DNA from: Catellatospora coxensis
GTDB taxonomy: Bacteria > Actinomycetota > Actinomycetes > Mycobacteriales > Micromonosporaceae
Assembly (NCBI RefSeq): GCF_016862635.1
Contig: NZ_BONI01000079.1
Coordinates: forward strand, 1 to 44,502
Direction of reading: 5' to 3'
DNA length: 44,502 nucleotides
The position numbers were made by a program, and so were the translations under genes. Below, in pieces: positions 15,444-23,784 of the stretch (position 1 is its first letter; the number at the start of each line of letters is the position of its first letter). The notes below the pieces were generated by a model that ran no database searches, was not told where the DNA came from, and worked only from the letters and a program-made list of their open reading frames with translations.

Positions 15444-15576
15444 TATTCAACTCGGGTGGGTGACAACGCTGGGCGATCGACAAAACCGCAGGTAGCGTGG
15501 CTGCCCGGTCCGGACGCGCCGCTCTGCCGAGCGGTGTGCACCCCGTCGGGCCGTGCACAGCGAAAGGGTCGCGACG

Positions 15577-16341
15577 ATGCGATCACGGCCGCGCCTGGCC
15601 GCCCTCGCCAGGCTCTCCGCCGAGCGGGCCCGACCCGACGGCCCTGCACGCCGCCTGGCGTCCACGGGCCGCCGACCGCTGCCGGGCTGGCTGCGTTCGC
15701 TGCTCGTGCTCGGCGTCGGCATCGCCGCGGCACTGACCGTCGCGACCCCTGGCAACGCTCAGGCCGGCGCGGACGCCGCCGCGACCCGCATGATCCACGC
15801 CCTGCCCGCCGGTGACCTCGCCGCCGTGCCGGCGGACTTCCCGCAGGTCATGCACTACACCCCGGGCACCGCCCGGCTGGCCGACGGCTCACTGCGGGTG
15901 ATCAACCCGACCGGCTCGTGCTCGGTGCCCGGCGAGGGCCGCCCGTTCGACTTCGCCGCGGCCTGCCAGGCCCACGACTTCGGCTACGACCTGCTGCGGT
16001 ACGCGCAGCGCCGGGGCGCGCCCCTGGACCCGACCGCCCGCGCCGACATCGACCTGCTGCTCGACCACGACCTGCGGGTGCAGTGCGTCGCCGACTCCAC
16101 CCCGGCCAGCTGCGACGCGACGGTCGCCCTGTTCGCCGCGGGGGTGGGCTTCAACTCCTGGCGGCAGGTCTCCGGGCCGCCCGTCGACACGTCCGGGCTG
16201 CCGCGCACCGCGGGCCTGGTGCTGCTGGCCCTGGCCGGTGGCGGCTGCCTGGTCACGGCGCGCTCGCGCCTGCTCCCTGCGCGATCGGGTCCGCGTCGTC
16301 GTCCGCGCCGTTTCCGGCGGCCTGGCGCATCAGCCGGCTGA
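15577..16341 (+). CDS. Prokaryotic phospholipase A2 domain protein, exported
   Basis: A protein of 254 residues. A basic N-terminal stretch of about 35 residues precedes a hydrophobic signal/anchor (about 38-60) ending in NAQAGA. The catalytic segment GSCSVPGEGRPFDF...ACQAHDFGYD contains the His133-Asp134 pair of bacterial PLA2, with Cys115, Cys130 and Cys170 for disulfides. PLA2 hydrolyses the sn-2 acyl ester of phospholipids. A second hydrophobic segment (TAGLVLLALAGGGCLVTA) and a basic tail lie at the C-terminus, which typical secreted PLA2 lacks. ATG at 15577 follows GAAAGGG by about 10 nt. The last 89 bp overlap the opposite-strand TrkA-type gene. Confidence 0.82.
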   Translation: MRSRPRLAALARLSAERARPDGPARRLASTGRRPLPGWLRSLLVLGVGIAAALTVATPGNAQAGADAAATRMIHALPAGDLAAVPADFPQVMHYTPGTARLADGSLRVINPTGSCSVPGEGRPFDFAAACQAHDFGYDLLRYAQRRGAPLDPTARADIDLLLDHDLRVQCVADSTPASCDATVALFAAGVGFNSWRQVSGPPVDTSGLPRTAGLVLLALAGGGCLVTARSRLLPARSGPRRRPRRFRRPGASAG

Positions 16342-18037
16342 GCCCGTCGCGGCTGGCCACCACGGTGATCCGGTCGCGCGCCTTGAGCACCCGGTTGGGC
16401 GCGGGCCGCCACAGCGGGCGGGGCTCACCGAACTCGGCCAGCGCGATCACGCGTACCGCTCCGGCGAGGTCCGCGACGGCCACCCGCTGGCCGGCGAGCT
16501 GCGAGCCGGTGCCGACCACGACCTCGGCGACGAGCAGCACCCGGCGCTCGACCGAGATGGTGCCGATGACCTCGCGTTCCATCAGCGCCTCGGCGAAGGC
16601 CGGCGCGGCCAGGTAGGACACGCTCCGGGTGAACCGGATGCTGAACGTCTTGCGTACCCGAGCGGCGAGGTCGCCGTCGAACAGCCGGACCAGCACCCGC
16701 AGCTGCGGCTGCAGGTTGCGGCCGTGCAGCGCCGCCTCCAGGTTGATGACGTCGTTGCTGGCCAGCGTCATCAGCGCCCGGCAGCCCTGCACGTGTGCCG
16801 AGCGCAGGGTGCTCTCCCGGCTCGCGTCGCCGATGATCAGCGGTACACCCAGTTCGCGGGCCAGCGGCACGCCGCGGGCCTGCTCCTTGACGTCGATCGC
16901 GACCACCGGAATGTCCCGGTCGTGGAGCAGCCTCAGCACGCGGGTGCCGACGTTGCCCAGCCCGACCAGCACGACGTGGCCGTCCTCGGGCAGCCGCAGC
17001 CGGCCCTGCGCGACGGCGAGCCGGGCGTTGACGGTGCCCTCGACGACCATCGCGGTGATCAGCGGCACCAGCGCCAGCCCGGCCAGCGCGACGAGCAGCT
17101 GCAGCACCTGCTGCCAGCCGGGGATCTCCGCGTCGAGTTGCGGGCCGCCGAGCGCGTTGACCAGCGTGACGTACACGCCGTCCCAGAACGAGGCGACCTC
17201 CGGCCGGGTGCGCGCGAACGCGAAACCGGCGACGATCAGGATCAGCAGCACCACCGCGACCGCGATGCGGAACTGGCGCGAGATCAGCGTCTTGGCGGTG
17301 TCGACGACCGCGGGCAGCCGCCAGCGGCGGGCATTGCGGCGTACGGTGCGCGCGACGGTGGTCACCGTGTCGGCGACGCTGTCGGCCACCCCGCTGCTCA
17401 CCCGCGCCTCGGCCAGCACCAGGTCGGCCCGGCCCGGGTCGGCGGGCAGCAGGTCCGGCGCGGTGCCGCCGGTGGTGGTGTCGACGAGCCCGCAGACCAC
17501 GTCGTCGGGCGCCACGTCGGCCCGCCGGGCGACCACGAGGGTACGGCCGCCGACCGGCAGCGGCACCGCGTTGACCTCGTCCAGCGCGATCGCGACGAGC
17601 GCCGGTGACGCGATCTCGGCGTCGGACAGCACCCGGGCGTTGCCGAGCAGCTCCTCGATGCCGCGGCCGAGGTGCGAGTTGTACATCCGGACCACCAGCC
17701 GCAGCTCCGGCACCAGGTCACGGGCCTGCAGCGCGACGTGGATGTTGCCGACGTCGTCCTGCACCGTCAGCGCCAGCCCGATCGCCGTGGCGACGTCGGC
17801 CTTGGCCAGGGCACGCTCGTCCACCCGGTCGACCACCACCACCCGCACCCGCGGCAGCTCACCGAAGTCGCGCGCGTCGCGCTTCTGATCGGGGGTCATC
17901 AGCACCACCACGTCCACGCCGTAGCGCGTGGTCAGCTGCTCGGCGAGGCGGTAGGCCAGGCCGTCCGAGCCGTTGATCACGAAGTGGTTGTTGCGGGCCC
18001 GGCGCAGGTTGGCCACGACCGAGGAGGGGGTCAGCAC
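16253..18037 (-). CDS. Two-RCK (TrkA-N) protein with two central membrane helices, K+ channel-like without selectivity filter
   Basis: A protein of 594 residues. Rossmann-like TrkA-N/RCK domain 1 covers about 18-230 (HFVINGSDGLAYRLAEQL). Membrane helices are at about 257-275 and 310-333, and RCK domain 2 begins at VVLVGLGNVGTRVL (nucleotide loop GLGNVG at 359-364). This is the plan of bacterial two-TM potassium channels, but the pore segment between the helices (FWDGVYVTLVNALGG) has no TVGYGD-type filter. It may be a degenerate or non-K+ transporter or a nucleotide-sensing membrane protein. GTG at 18037 has TAGCAT 6 nt upstream. It is convergent with and overlapping PLA2. Confidence 0.87.
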   Translation of the reverse strand: MLTPSSVVANLRRARNNHFVINGSDGLAYRLAEQLTTRYGVDVVVLMTPDQKRDARDFGELPRVRVVVVDRVDERALAKADVATAIGLALTVQDDVGNIHVALQARDLVPELRLVVRMYNSHLGRGIEELLGNARVLSDAEIASPALVAIALDEVNAVPLPVGGRTLVVARRADVAPDDVVCGLVDTTTGGTAPDLLPADPGRADLVLAEARVSSGVADSVADTVTTVARTVRRNARRWRLPAVVDTAKTLISRQFRIAVAVVLLILIVAGFAFARTRPEVASFWDGVYVTLVNALGGPQLDAEIPGWQQVLQLLVALAGLALVPLITAMVVEGTVNARLAVAQGRLRLPEDGHVVLVGLGNVGTRVLRLLHDRDIPVVAIDVKEQARGVPLARELGVPLIIGDASRESTLRSAHVQGCRALMTLASNDVINLEAALHGRNLQPQLRVLVRLFDGDLAARVRKTFSIRFTRSVSYLAAPAFAEALMEREVIGTISVERRVLLVAEVVVGTGSQLAGQRVAVADLAGAVRVIALAEFGEPRPLWRPAPNRVLKARDRITVVASRDGLSRLMRQAAGNGADDDADPIAQGAGASAP

Positions 18038-18043
18038 GCCCGG

Positions 18044-18049
18044 ATGCTA
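18044..18049 (-). promoter_or_regulatory. -10-like hexamer, leaderless TrkA-type gene
   Basis: TAGCAT, 6-nt spacer, GTG at 18037. Confidence 0.45.
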
Positions 18050-18202
18050 TCGACCACGCACCACCCGTACCACCCCTGAGGGATCGCCAGACATGCCTTT
18101 CCCGCGACGATATGCCCCTTTTGGTCGTTGCTCCTTCAGACGAATGCACCAAGCAGCACCCTGCGGTTCGGGGTGCACCGGTCAGCAATCGAATGGATGG
18201 AC

Positions 18203-20011
18203 ATGAACAAGTGGTTCTACCGTGCCGTCGGCGCCGTGGGCGTGGCGGGCGGCGTCATGCTTCTCGGCAGTGGCGTCGCGCACGCTGAAACGGTTTCCGA
18301 GGCCCAGCCGACCGCCGATCTTCAGGCCATGCGCGGGTTGGTGGCCGATCTCTTCTCCCCGACGGGCGGCCTGCACAACCTCGGCCTGTCGATCGACATG
18401 CCCGACACGAGGCTGAACGCAGGGCTGGTCGCGGACGGCCCGCTGTCGATCACGCGCGGCACCGGCGACCTCGGCGTCACCGCGTACGCCCCCGGGGTGC
18501 AGGACATCTCGCTCACCGGCAAGGCGCCGGCCCTGACCCGCGCGCTGCCGAGCACCGACCTGCTCAGCAGCACCGGCCTGCTCAACGGCGCCGGCAAGGA
18601 GGAGGTGCTGCCCGGCCTGGACAGCGTCACCGGCATGCTCTCCGGCGGACCGCTCGGCGGCCTGCTCGGCGCCCAGCCCGGCGGCAGCCCCATCGGCGGC
18701 CTCACCAACGGACCGCTCGGCGGCCTCACCAGCGGCCTCATGGGCGGCCCCGACGGCGGCGGCACCCTGGGCGGCCTGCTCGGCGGCGACGGCGGCCCGC
18801 TCGGTGGGCTCACCGGCGGGCTCACCGGCGGCGACAGCCCGCTCGGCGGCATCACCGGCAGCCTGACCGACCTGACCGGCGGGCTCAGCGGCGGACTCAA
18901 CGGCAGCGCCCGCGCCGCCGACCCGCTCGCCAGCCTCACCGGCGGCCTCGGCGGCGACGCCCTGAACGGCCTCACCGGCGAGCGCAACGACCTGTCCGGG
19001 ATCCAGCCCGCGCCGCTGCCCGCACCCGGCTCCCCGGCCGTCGACACCACCCGGGACAGCTTCGGCGAATGGCTCGGCGACCAGCCCACGGGCATGCCGT
19101 CCGGCATGCTGGCCCGCCAGGACGTCATCGACCCACTGCTCGACACCGACGCGCTCGACCCGTCCGACGCCCAGGGCGTCACCCTCGACCCGGCGCTGTC
19201 CCAGCAGGTCGCCGACGCGACCTCGCAGATCGTGCCCGCGCTCATCGCCGACGCGATGGGGCAGCCGAGCGGCGACGAACTGCTCGCGACCGAAGGCATG
19301 CCCACCGCCGAAGGCCTGCCCTTCGTCGACAAGCTGCCCATCCTCAACGGCGTGCTCGGCAACGGCGGCCCGCTGGACAGCATCCTGGTCGTCGGCGACA
19401 TCGCCAAGCAGGTTCCCGGCGTACGCGACCTGGCCAGCGGCAAGCTCAGCCTGGACACCGTGACCAAGCTCCCCATCGTCGGCGGCATGCTGACCGGCGG
19501 CATCGTGCAGGGCGGCAAGCCCGGCACCGCGCTGCCCGTCGTCGGCTCCCTGCCGGTCGTCGGCGACGCGCTCGGCAAGATCACCGGTGGGCTGTCCGGC
19601 ATGAGCCCGGGCCGCGGCGCCAACCTGCTGAACCCCGCGCCGACCCTCGACACGCAGCTGCCCGTCGGCCAGCAGCTCTCCGCCCCGGCGCCCCAGCCCC
19701 AGCACGTCGGCCGGCACCGGGCCACCGAGCGCCCGATCGCGGGCGAGGACGCCGAGTACGCGGAGTCGGCCACCGCTGAGGCCGGACTGCCTGGCCTGCC
19801 CGACCTGGGCGGGCTGCCGCTGCTGGGCAGCCTGACCGGCGGCGCCGGCGCGGGCGGCCTCGGCGTAGGCAGCCTGCTGGGCCAGCTGCCGCTCGTCAAC
19901 GACCTGCCGATCCTGGGCAACATGGCCACCTCCATGGAGGTGCTGCGCGCGCTGCCGCTGGTCGGCACCGCCGCGGGCCTGCTGCCGCTGGAGAGCGACA
20001 CGCTCATCTGA
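18203..20011 (+). CDS. Long secreted Gly/Leu/Pro-rich low-complexity protein
   Basis: A protein of 602 residues. A clear signal peptide (MNKWFYRAV, hydrophobic core, GVAHAE cut near residue 27) is followed by about 130 residues of folded-looking sequence. A dense low-complexity block follows (about 140-260) built on GGLLGG, PLGGLTGG and SPLGG units. The C-terminal part repeats a looser LPxVGxLPxVGDxL pattern. No Cys, LPXTG anchor, membrane tail or enzyme motif is visible, so it is probably a structural or surface-associated exoprotein (inference). ATG at 18203 is chosen for the signal peptide and the GGATGG upstream. The leader 18038-18202 has a small GCACCC/GGGTGC hairpin (18156-18176) and no gene. 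Confidence 0.82.
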   Translation: MNKWFYRAVGAVGVAGGVMLLGSGVAHAETVSEAQPTADLQAMRGLVADLFSPTGGLHNLGLSIDMPDTRLNAGLVADGPLSITRGTGDLGVTAYAPGVQDISLTGKAPALTRALPSTDLLSSTGLLNGAGKEEVLPGLDSVTGMLSGGPLGGLLGAQPGGSPIGGLTNGPLGGLTSGLMGGPDGGGTLGGLLGGDGGPLGGLTGGLTGGDSPLGGITGSLTDLTGGLSGGLNGSARAADPLASLTGGLGGDALNGLTGERNDLSGIQPAPLPAPGSPAVDTTRDSFGEWLGDQPTGMPSGMLARQDVIDPLLDTDALDPSDAQGVTLDPALSQQVADATSQIVPALIADAMGQPSGDELLATEGMPTAEGLPFVDKLPILNGVLGNGGPLDSILVVGDIAKQVPGVRDLASGKLSLDTVTKLPIVGGMLTGGIVQGGKPGTALPVVGSLPVVGDALGKITGGLSGMSPGRGANLLNPAPTLDTQLPVGQQLSAPAPQPQHVGRHRATERPIAGEDAEYAESATAEAGLPGLPDLGGLPLLGSLTGGAGAGGLGVGSLLGQLPLVNDLPILGNMATSMEVLRALPLVGTAAGLLPLESDTLI

Positions 20012-20024
20012 CAGGGCGTACATG

Positions 20025-20059
20025 GCAAGGGGCGGATGCGATGCGCATCCGCCCCTTGC
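20025..20059 (+). terminator. Strong hairpin terminator after the secreted Gly-rich gene
   Basis: Perfect 16-bp stem (GCAAGGGGCGGATGCG, 20025-20040, paired with 20044-20059) and a 3-nt loop, no long T-run. Lies between convergent genes and may act on both strands. Confidence 0.8.
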
Positions 20060-20076
20060 TCGCTGTACTGACCTCG

Positions 20077-20610
20077 TCAGAGCCGTCTCGTGGTGAACAG
20101 GGTGGTTCCGTGGACCGGGTCCACCACCTTCCGCTCGGTCTCGGTGAACCCGACCTTGGCCAGCACCCGGCGAGAAGCGGTGTTCCAGTCCCAGACCGTG
20201 GCCCACAGGCGTTCGTAGCCGGACGATCTCGCCCAGTCCAGCACCGCCGACGCGGCCTCGGTCGCGTATCCCTGACCCCAGACCCGGCGTAGCAGCTCGA
20301 ACGCCAGTTCCGGTTCACCTGCGGACCCTCGACCGTCGACCAGCCCGCAGTAGCCGATGACGTCGCGGACGGCCTTCCGCTCGACCGCCAGCAACCGGGT
20401 GGACCAGAGATCGTCAGTGCGGATCGACTCCTCGAGCTCGGCGAGGGTGGGGTGTCCGTCGGCGTCGATCCGGCGGTGCGGCGGCACTCGCGGATCACGT
20501 TCCGTCCACAGCTCGCGTTGGACGGCCGCCTCGGCTACCCCCCAGGGTCTGAGCAGCAGGCGATCTGTCTCGAGTACGACCTCGCGGCCCGGAGTCGCTG
20601 AAGCTGCCAT
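20077..20610 (-). CDS. GNAT-family N-acetyltransferase
   Basis: A protein of 177 residues, the normal length for the RimJ/RimL-like group. It opens with VVLETDRLLLRPW, typical of this group. The acetyl-CoA loop region is ELLRRVWGQGYATEAASAVLDWA (QGYATE in place of the strict Q/RxxGxG/A), and the late segment NTASRRVLAKVGFTETER is the conserved end of the fold. It transfers acetyl from acetyl-CoA to an amine; the target (ribosomal protein, drug or small molecule) is unknown. ATG at 20610 has GGAGGG 8 nt upstream. It stands alone beside a tRNA gene. Confidence 0.9.
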   Translation of the reverse strand: MAASATPGREVVLETDRLLLRPWGVAEAAVQRELWTERDPRVPPHRRIDADGHPTLAELEESIRTDDLWSTRLLAVERKAVRDVIGYCGLVDGRGSAGEPELAFELLRRVWGQGYATEAASAVLDWARSSGYERLWATVWDWNTASRRVLAKVGFTETERKVVDPVHGTTLFTTRRL

Positions 20611-20670
20611 GACGGCAACCCTCCCACGGGCGGACGAGCTGTGTGCCACGGGGCTGAGCTGGGGCGTTGG

Positions 20671-20743
20671 AGCCGACCAGGGGACTTGAACCCCTAACCT
20701 TCCGATTACAAGTCGGGTGCGCTACCAATTGCGCCAGGCCGGC
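20671..20743 (-). tRNA. tRNA-Thr (anticodon TGT)
   Basis: Cloverleaf read on minus: acceptor GCCGGCC pairs with GGTCGGC (one G-T). The D-stem is GCGC/GCGC, the anticodon loop CTTGTAA gives TGT, and the T-arm is AGGGG-TTCAAGT-CCCCT. The CCA end is not encoded. 73 nt. Confidence 0.95.
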
Positions 20744-20889
20744 ATGCACGGCGCAGGAACGGCCGTACCCAGCGATGGTACGCGCCGTACGTATCAGGTC
20801 CGCTACCGGATTCCCCGGAGTTTCGTACCGATCATCACCATAGCGTCCGTTTTGCCTGGCAGGCGCGTTCCACATGATGATCCACGGGC

Positions 20890-20918
20890 TTGTTTACCGG
20901 CCGTAACGCGGTTACTTT
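20890..20918 (+). promoter_or_regulatory. Sigma-70-type promoter of the MsiK-like gene
   Basis: TTGTTT (20890-20895), exactly 17 nt, TACTTT (20913-20918). It implies an untranslated leader of about 80 nt before GTG at 21008. The rest of 20744-21007 shows no gene. Confidence 0.65.
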
Positions 20919-21007
20919 GGCGAACGCCGGGTTCGTGAAAACGTGGCCGGCACTCACTTTCACTCGGATCGTCCGGCACGTTCCTGCCGGTGGAAGGACA
21001 CACCCCC

Positions 21008-22099
21008 GTGGCTACCGTCACCTATGCCAAGGCGTCCCGGATCTACCCGGGCACCGACCGCCCCGCCGTCGACCAGCTCGACCTCCAGATCAACGACGGC
21101 GAGTTCCTCGTCCTCGTCGGCCCGTCCGGCTGTGGCAAGTCCACCAGCCTGCGGATGCTGGCCGGTCTCGAGGACGTCGACCAGGGCGCGATCTACATCA
21201 ACGACAAGGACGTCACGAACCTCCCGCCGAAGTCGCGGGACATCGCGATGGTCTTCCAGAACTACGCCCTCTACCCGCACATGACGGTGTACGAGAACAT
21301 GGCGTTCGCGCTCAAGCTGCGCAAGACCCCGAAGTCGGAGATCGACGTCCGGGTCAAGAAGGCCGCGCAGATGCTGCAGCTGGAGGAGTACCTCAACCGC
21401 AAGCCGAAGGCGCTCTCCGGCGGTCAGCGCCAGCGTGTCGCCATGGGTCGCGCCATCGTGCGTGAGCCGCAGGTCTTCCTCATGGACGAGCCGCTGTCGA
21501 ACCTCGACGCCAAGCTGCGCGTGCAGACCCGTTCGCAGATCGCCACGCTGCAGTCGCAGCTGGGCATCACCACCGTGTACGTCACGCACGACCAGGTCGA
21601 GGCCATGACCATGGGTCACCGGGTGGCCGTGCTGCTCGACGGCGTGCTGCAGCAGTGCGACACCCCGCGTGCCCTGTACGACCGGCCGTCGAACGTGTTC
21701 GTCGCGGGCTTCATCGGCTCGCCGGCCATGAACATCAAGACCGTGCAGCTGACCGAGGCCGGCGCGGTGTTCGGCCAGATGGTGCTCCCGCTGACCCGCG
21801 AGCAGGTCGCCCTGGCGCAGGCCGAGGGCGGCAACGGCCAGGTCACCGTGGGCTTCCGCCCCGAGGACTCGGACCTGGTGGGCGCCAGCGAGGGCGGCAT
21901 GCCGATCGTCGTCGACCTCGTCGAGGACCTGGGCGCCAACGCCAACGTGTACGGCCACGCCGCGATCAACGGTGGCGAGGAGCGGTTCGTGGTCACCACG
22001 ACCCGTCAGGCGATGCCGAGCCTCGGCGACACCGTGTTCGTCAAGCCGGTGGTCGGTAGCCACCACGCGTTCCACGCCGCCTCCGGCGTGCGCATCTGA
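21008..22099 (+). CDS. msiK: Multiple-sugar ABC transporter ATPase (MsiK/UgpC/MalK type)
   Basis: A protein of 363 residues. Walker A is GPSGCGKST at 38-46, the Q-loop [13 protein letters not shown], the signature [14 protein letters not shown], Walker [15 protein letters not shown] and the switch [12 protein letters not shown]. The C-terminal 120 residues form the regulatory OB-like domain (GFRPEDSDL) of the MalK subfamily. No permease or binding-protein gene is nearby, which fits the actinobacterial habit of one shared ATPase (MsiK) serving many sugar importers. GTG at 21008 follows GGAAGGA by 9 nt; the promoter is at 20890-20918. Flanked by tRNA-Thr and a strong terminator, so monocistronic. 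Confidence 0.94.
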   Translation: MATVTYAKASRIYPGTDRPAVDQLDLQINDGEFLVLVGPSGCGKSTSLRMLAGLEDVDQGAIYINDKDVTNLPPKSRDIAMVFQNYALYPHMTVYENMAFALKLRKTPKSEIDVRVKKAAQMLQLEEYLNRKPKALSGGQRQRVAMGRAIVREPQVFLMDEPLSNLDAKLRVQTRSQIATLQSQLGITTVYVTHDQVEAMTMGHRVAVLLDGVLQQCDTPRALYDRPSNVFVAGFIGSPAMNIKTVQLTEAGAVFGQMVLPLTREQVALAQAEGGNGQVTVGFRPEDSDLVGASEGGMPIVVDLVEDLGANANVYGHAAINGGEERFVVTTTRQAMPSLGDTVFVKPVVGSHHAFHAASGVRI

Positions 22100-22113
22100 C
22101 GCAAGCAGTAAAT

Positions 22114-22146
22114 AAAGGGCGGGGCCGGAAACGGTCCCGCCCTTTT
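22114..22146 (+). terminator. Intrinsic terminator of the MsiK-like gene
   Basis: Stem AAAGGGCGGGGCCG with CGGTCCCGCCCTTT (one G-T pair), GAAA-type tetraloop, then TTTTG. Starts 15 nt after the stop. Confidence 0.9.
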
Positions 22147-22201
22147 GTGATGTGCGTGCCGATCTTCGGTTACCCGTGCTCCAGGGGGTAAGCATGGAGC
22201 C

Positions 22202-23593
22202 ATGACGGAGTATCGAGTCGAGCACGACACGATGGGCGAGGTACGGGTGCCTGCCGACGCCCTGTGGGGCGCGCAGACCCAGCGGGCGATCGAGAACTTC
22301 CCGGTTTCGGGGACTGTCCTGCCGTACCCCCTGATCATCGCTCTTGCCCAGATCAAGGCGGCGGCGGCCGAGGCCAACGCGGCGACCGGGGACCTGGACG
22401 CGCAGACCGCGGGCGCGATCGCCTCGGCCGCCCGGGAGATCGTCGAGGGCGACTTCGCGGAGCATTTCCCGCTCGACGTGTACCAGACCGGTTCGGGCAC
22501 CTCGACCAACATGAACATGAACGAGGTGCTGGCCCGGCTGGCCGGGCAGCGCCTCGGCCGGGCGGTGCACCCGAACGACCAGGTGAACGCCTCGCAGTCC
22601 AGCAACGACGTGTTCCCGTCGGCGATCCATCTGGCCGCGCTGCGGCTGGTGGCGTACGAGCTGCGCCCCGCGCTGCTGGAGCTGGAGCAGGCGCTGTCCC
22701 GCAAGGCGCGGGAGTTCGCGCACGTGGTGAAGTCGGGGCGCACCCACCTGATGGACGCCACCCCGGTGACCCTGGGCCAGGAGTTCTCCGGGTACGCCCA
22801 GCAGGTGCACCGGGCCGCCGAGCGGGTCGCATCGACCCTGCCGCACGTCGCGGAGCTGCCGCTGGGCGGCACGGCCGTCGGCACGGGCGTGAACGCGAGC
22901 GCCGAGTTCCGCCGCGAGGTGTACCGGCGGCTGGCCGCGGACACAGGGCTGCCGGTCAAGGAGGCCGAGAACCACTTCGAGGCGCACGGCGCCCGCGATG
23001 CCCTGGTGGAGCTGTCGGGTCAGCTCCGTACGGCCGCGGTCAGCCTGTACAAGATTGCCAACGACATCCGGTGGATGGGTTCCGGCCCTCGGGCGGGCCT
23101 CAGCGAGCTGCGTATCCCCGACCTGCAGCCCGGGTCGTCGATCATGCCGGGCAAGGTGAACCCGGTCATCTGCGAGTCCGTACGCCAGGTCTGCGCCCAG
23201 GTCATCGGCAACGACACCGCGGTCGCCTTCAGCGGCTCGCAGGGTGACTTCGAGCTGAACGTCATGCTCCCCGTGATGGCCCGCAACCTGCTGGAATCCA
23301 TCACGCTGCTGGCCAGCGCGAGCCGCCTGCTGGCCACCAAGTGCGTGGCGGGGCTGCAGGCCAACGAGGAGGTGGCCCGGCTCTACGCCGAGGGCTCTCC
23401 GTCGATCGTGACGCCGCTCAACCGCCACATCGGGTACGAGGAGGCGGCGGCCGTCGCCAAGCAGGCCCTGGCGGAGAACAAGACCATCCGGCAGGTCGTC
23501 GTGGAACGCGGCCACGTCGAGGCCGGCAAGCTCACCGAGGAGCAGCTCGACGCAGCCCTCGACGTGCTCGCGATGACCCGCCAGCCCGACTGA
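22202..23593 (+). CDS. fumC: Class II fumarate hydratase
   Basis: A protein of 463 residues, full length for FumC. Opens with [26 protein letters not shown]. The active-site segments are [14 protein letters not shown], the [19 protein letters not shown] region, [11 protein letters not shown] with its conserved His, and the aspartase/fumarase signature [11 protein letters not shown]. It interconverts fumarate and malate in the TCA cycle and needs no iron-sulfur cluster. A second, iron-sulfur (class I) fumarase is encoded at 30511-32166. The start follows TAAGCA by 7 nt with no proper Shine-Dalgarno, so a leaderless mRNA is possible. Confidence 0.97.
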   Translation: MTEYRVEHDTMGEVRVPADALWGAQTQRAIENFPVSGTVLPYPLIIALAQIKAAAAEANAATGDLDAQTAGAIASAAREIVEGDFAEHFPLDVYQTGSGTSTNMNMNEVLARLAGQRLGRAVHPNDQVNASQSSNDVFPSAIHLAALRLVAYELRPALLELEQALSRKAREFAHVVKSGRTHLMDATPVTLGQEFSGYAQQVHRAAERVASTLPHVAELPLGGTAVGTGVNASAEFRREVYRRLAADTGLPVKEAENHFEAHGARDALVELSGQLRTAAVSLYKIANDIRWMGSGPRAGLSELRIPDLQPGSSIMPGKVNPVICESVRQVCAQVIGNDTAVAFSGSQGDFELNVMLPVMARNLLESITLLASASRLLATKCVAGLQANEEVARLYAEGSPSIVTPLNRHIGYEEAAAVAKQALAENKTIRQVVVERGHVEAGKLTEEQLDAALDVLAMTRQPD

Positions 23594-23691
23594 CCCGCGA
23601 CACCCCTGCCACGACGGCGCGGGCAGCATCCCGCTCGACGGCTCAGGTAACGGCGACTCGGCCGACGCGCCGCCGCAACCCCGGTCCACGA

Positions 23692-23756
23692 ATAGACGCC
23701 AGCCTATCACATCGAAAACGAGGGACTCGGATTCGACGTGATAGGCCGGCGTCTAT
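23692..23756. repeat. Palindromic repeat family B, copy 2
   Basis: 25-bp arms 23692-23716 and 23732-23756 with two mismatches (core GCCTATCACATCGAA) and a 15-nt loop. Lies between convergent fumC and rlmB, so probably a bidirectional terminator. The rest of 23594-23784 shows no gene. Confidence 0.9.
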
Positions 23757-23784
23757 GGAAAAGCACCGCGCGAACGCGGCCAGG

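Noticed and set aside
20671..20743. tRNA gene as an attachment site
   Set aside because: No second copy of the tRNA 3' segment was seen in the window.
20960..23710. 916-codon open frame on minus across the MsiK-like gene and fumC
   Set aside because: Spans two certain genes and their terminator; composition typical of an antisense frame.
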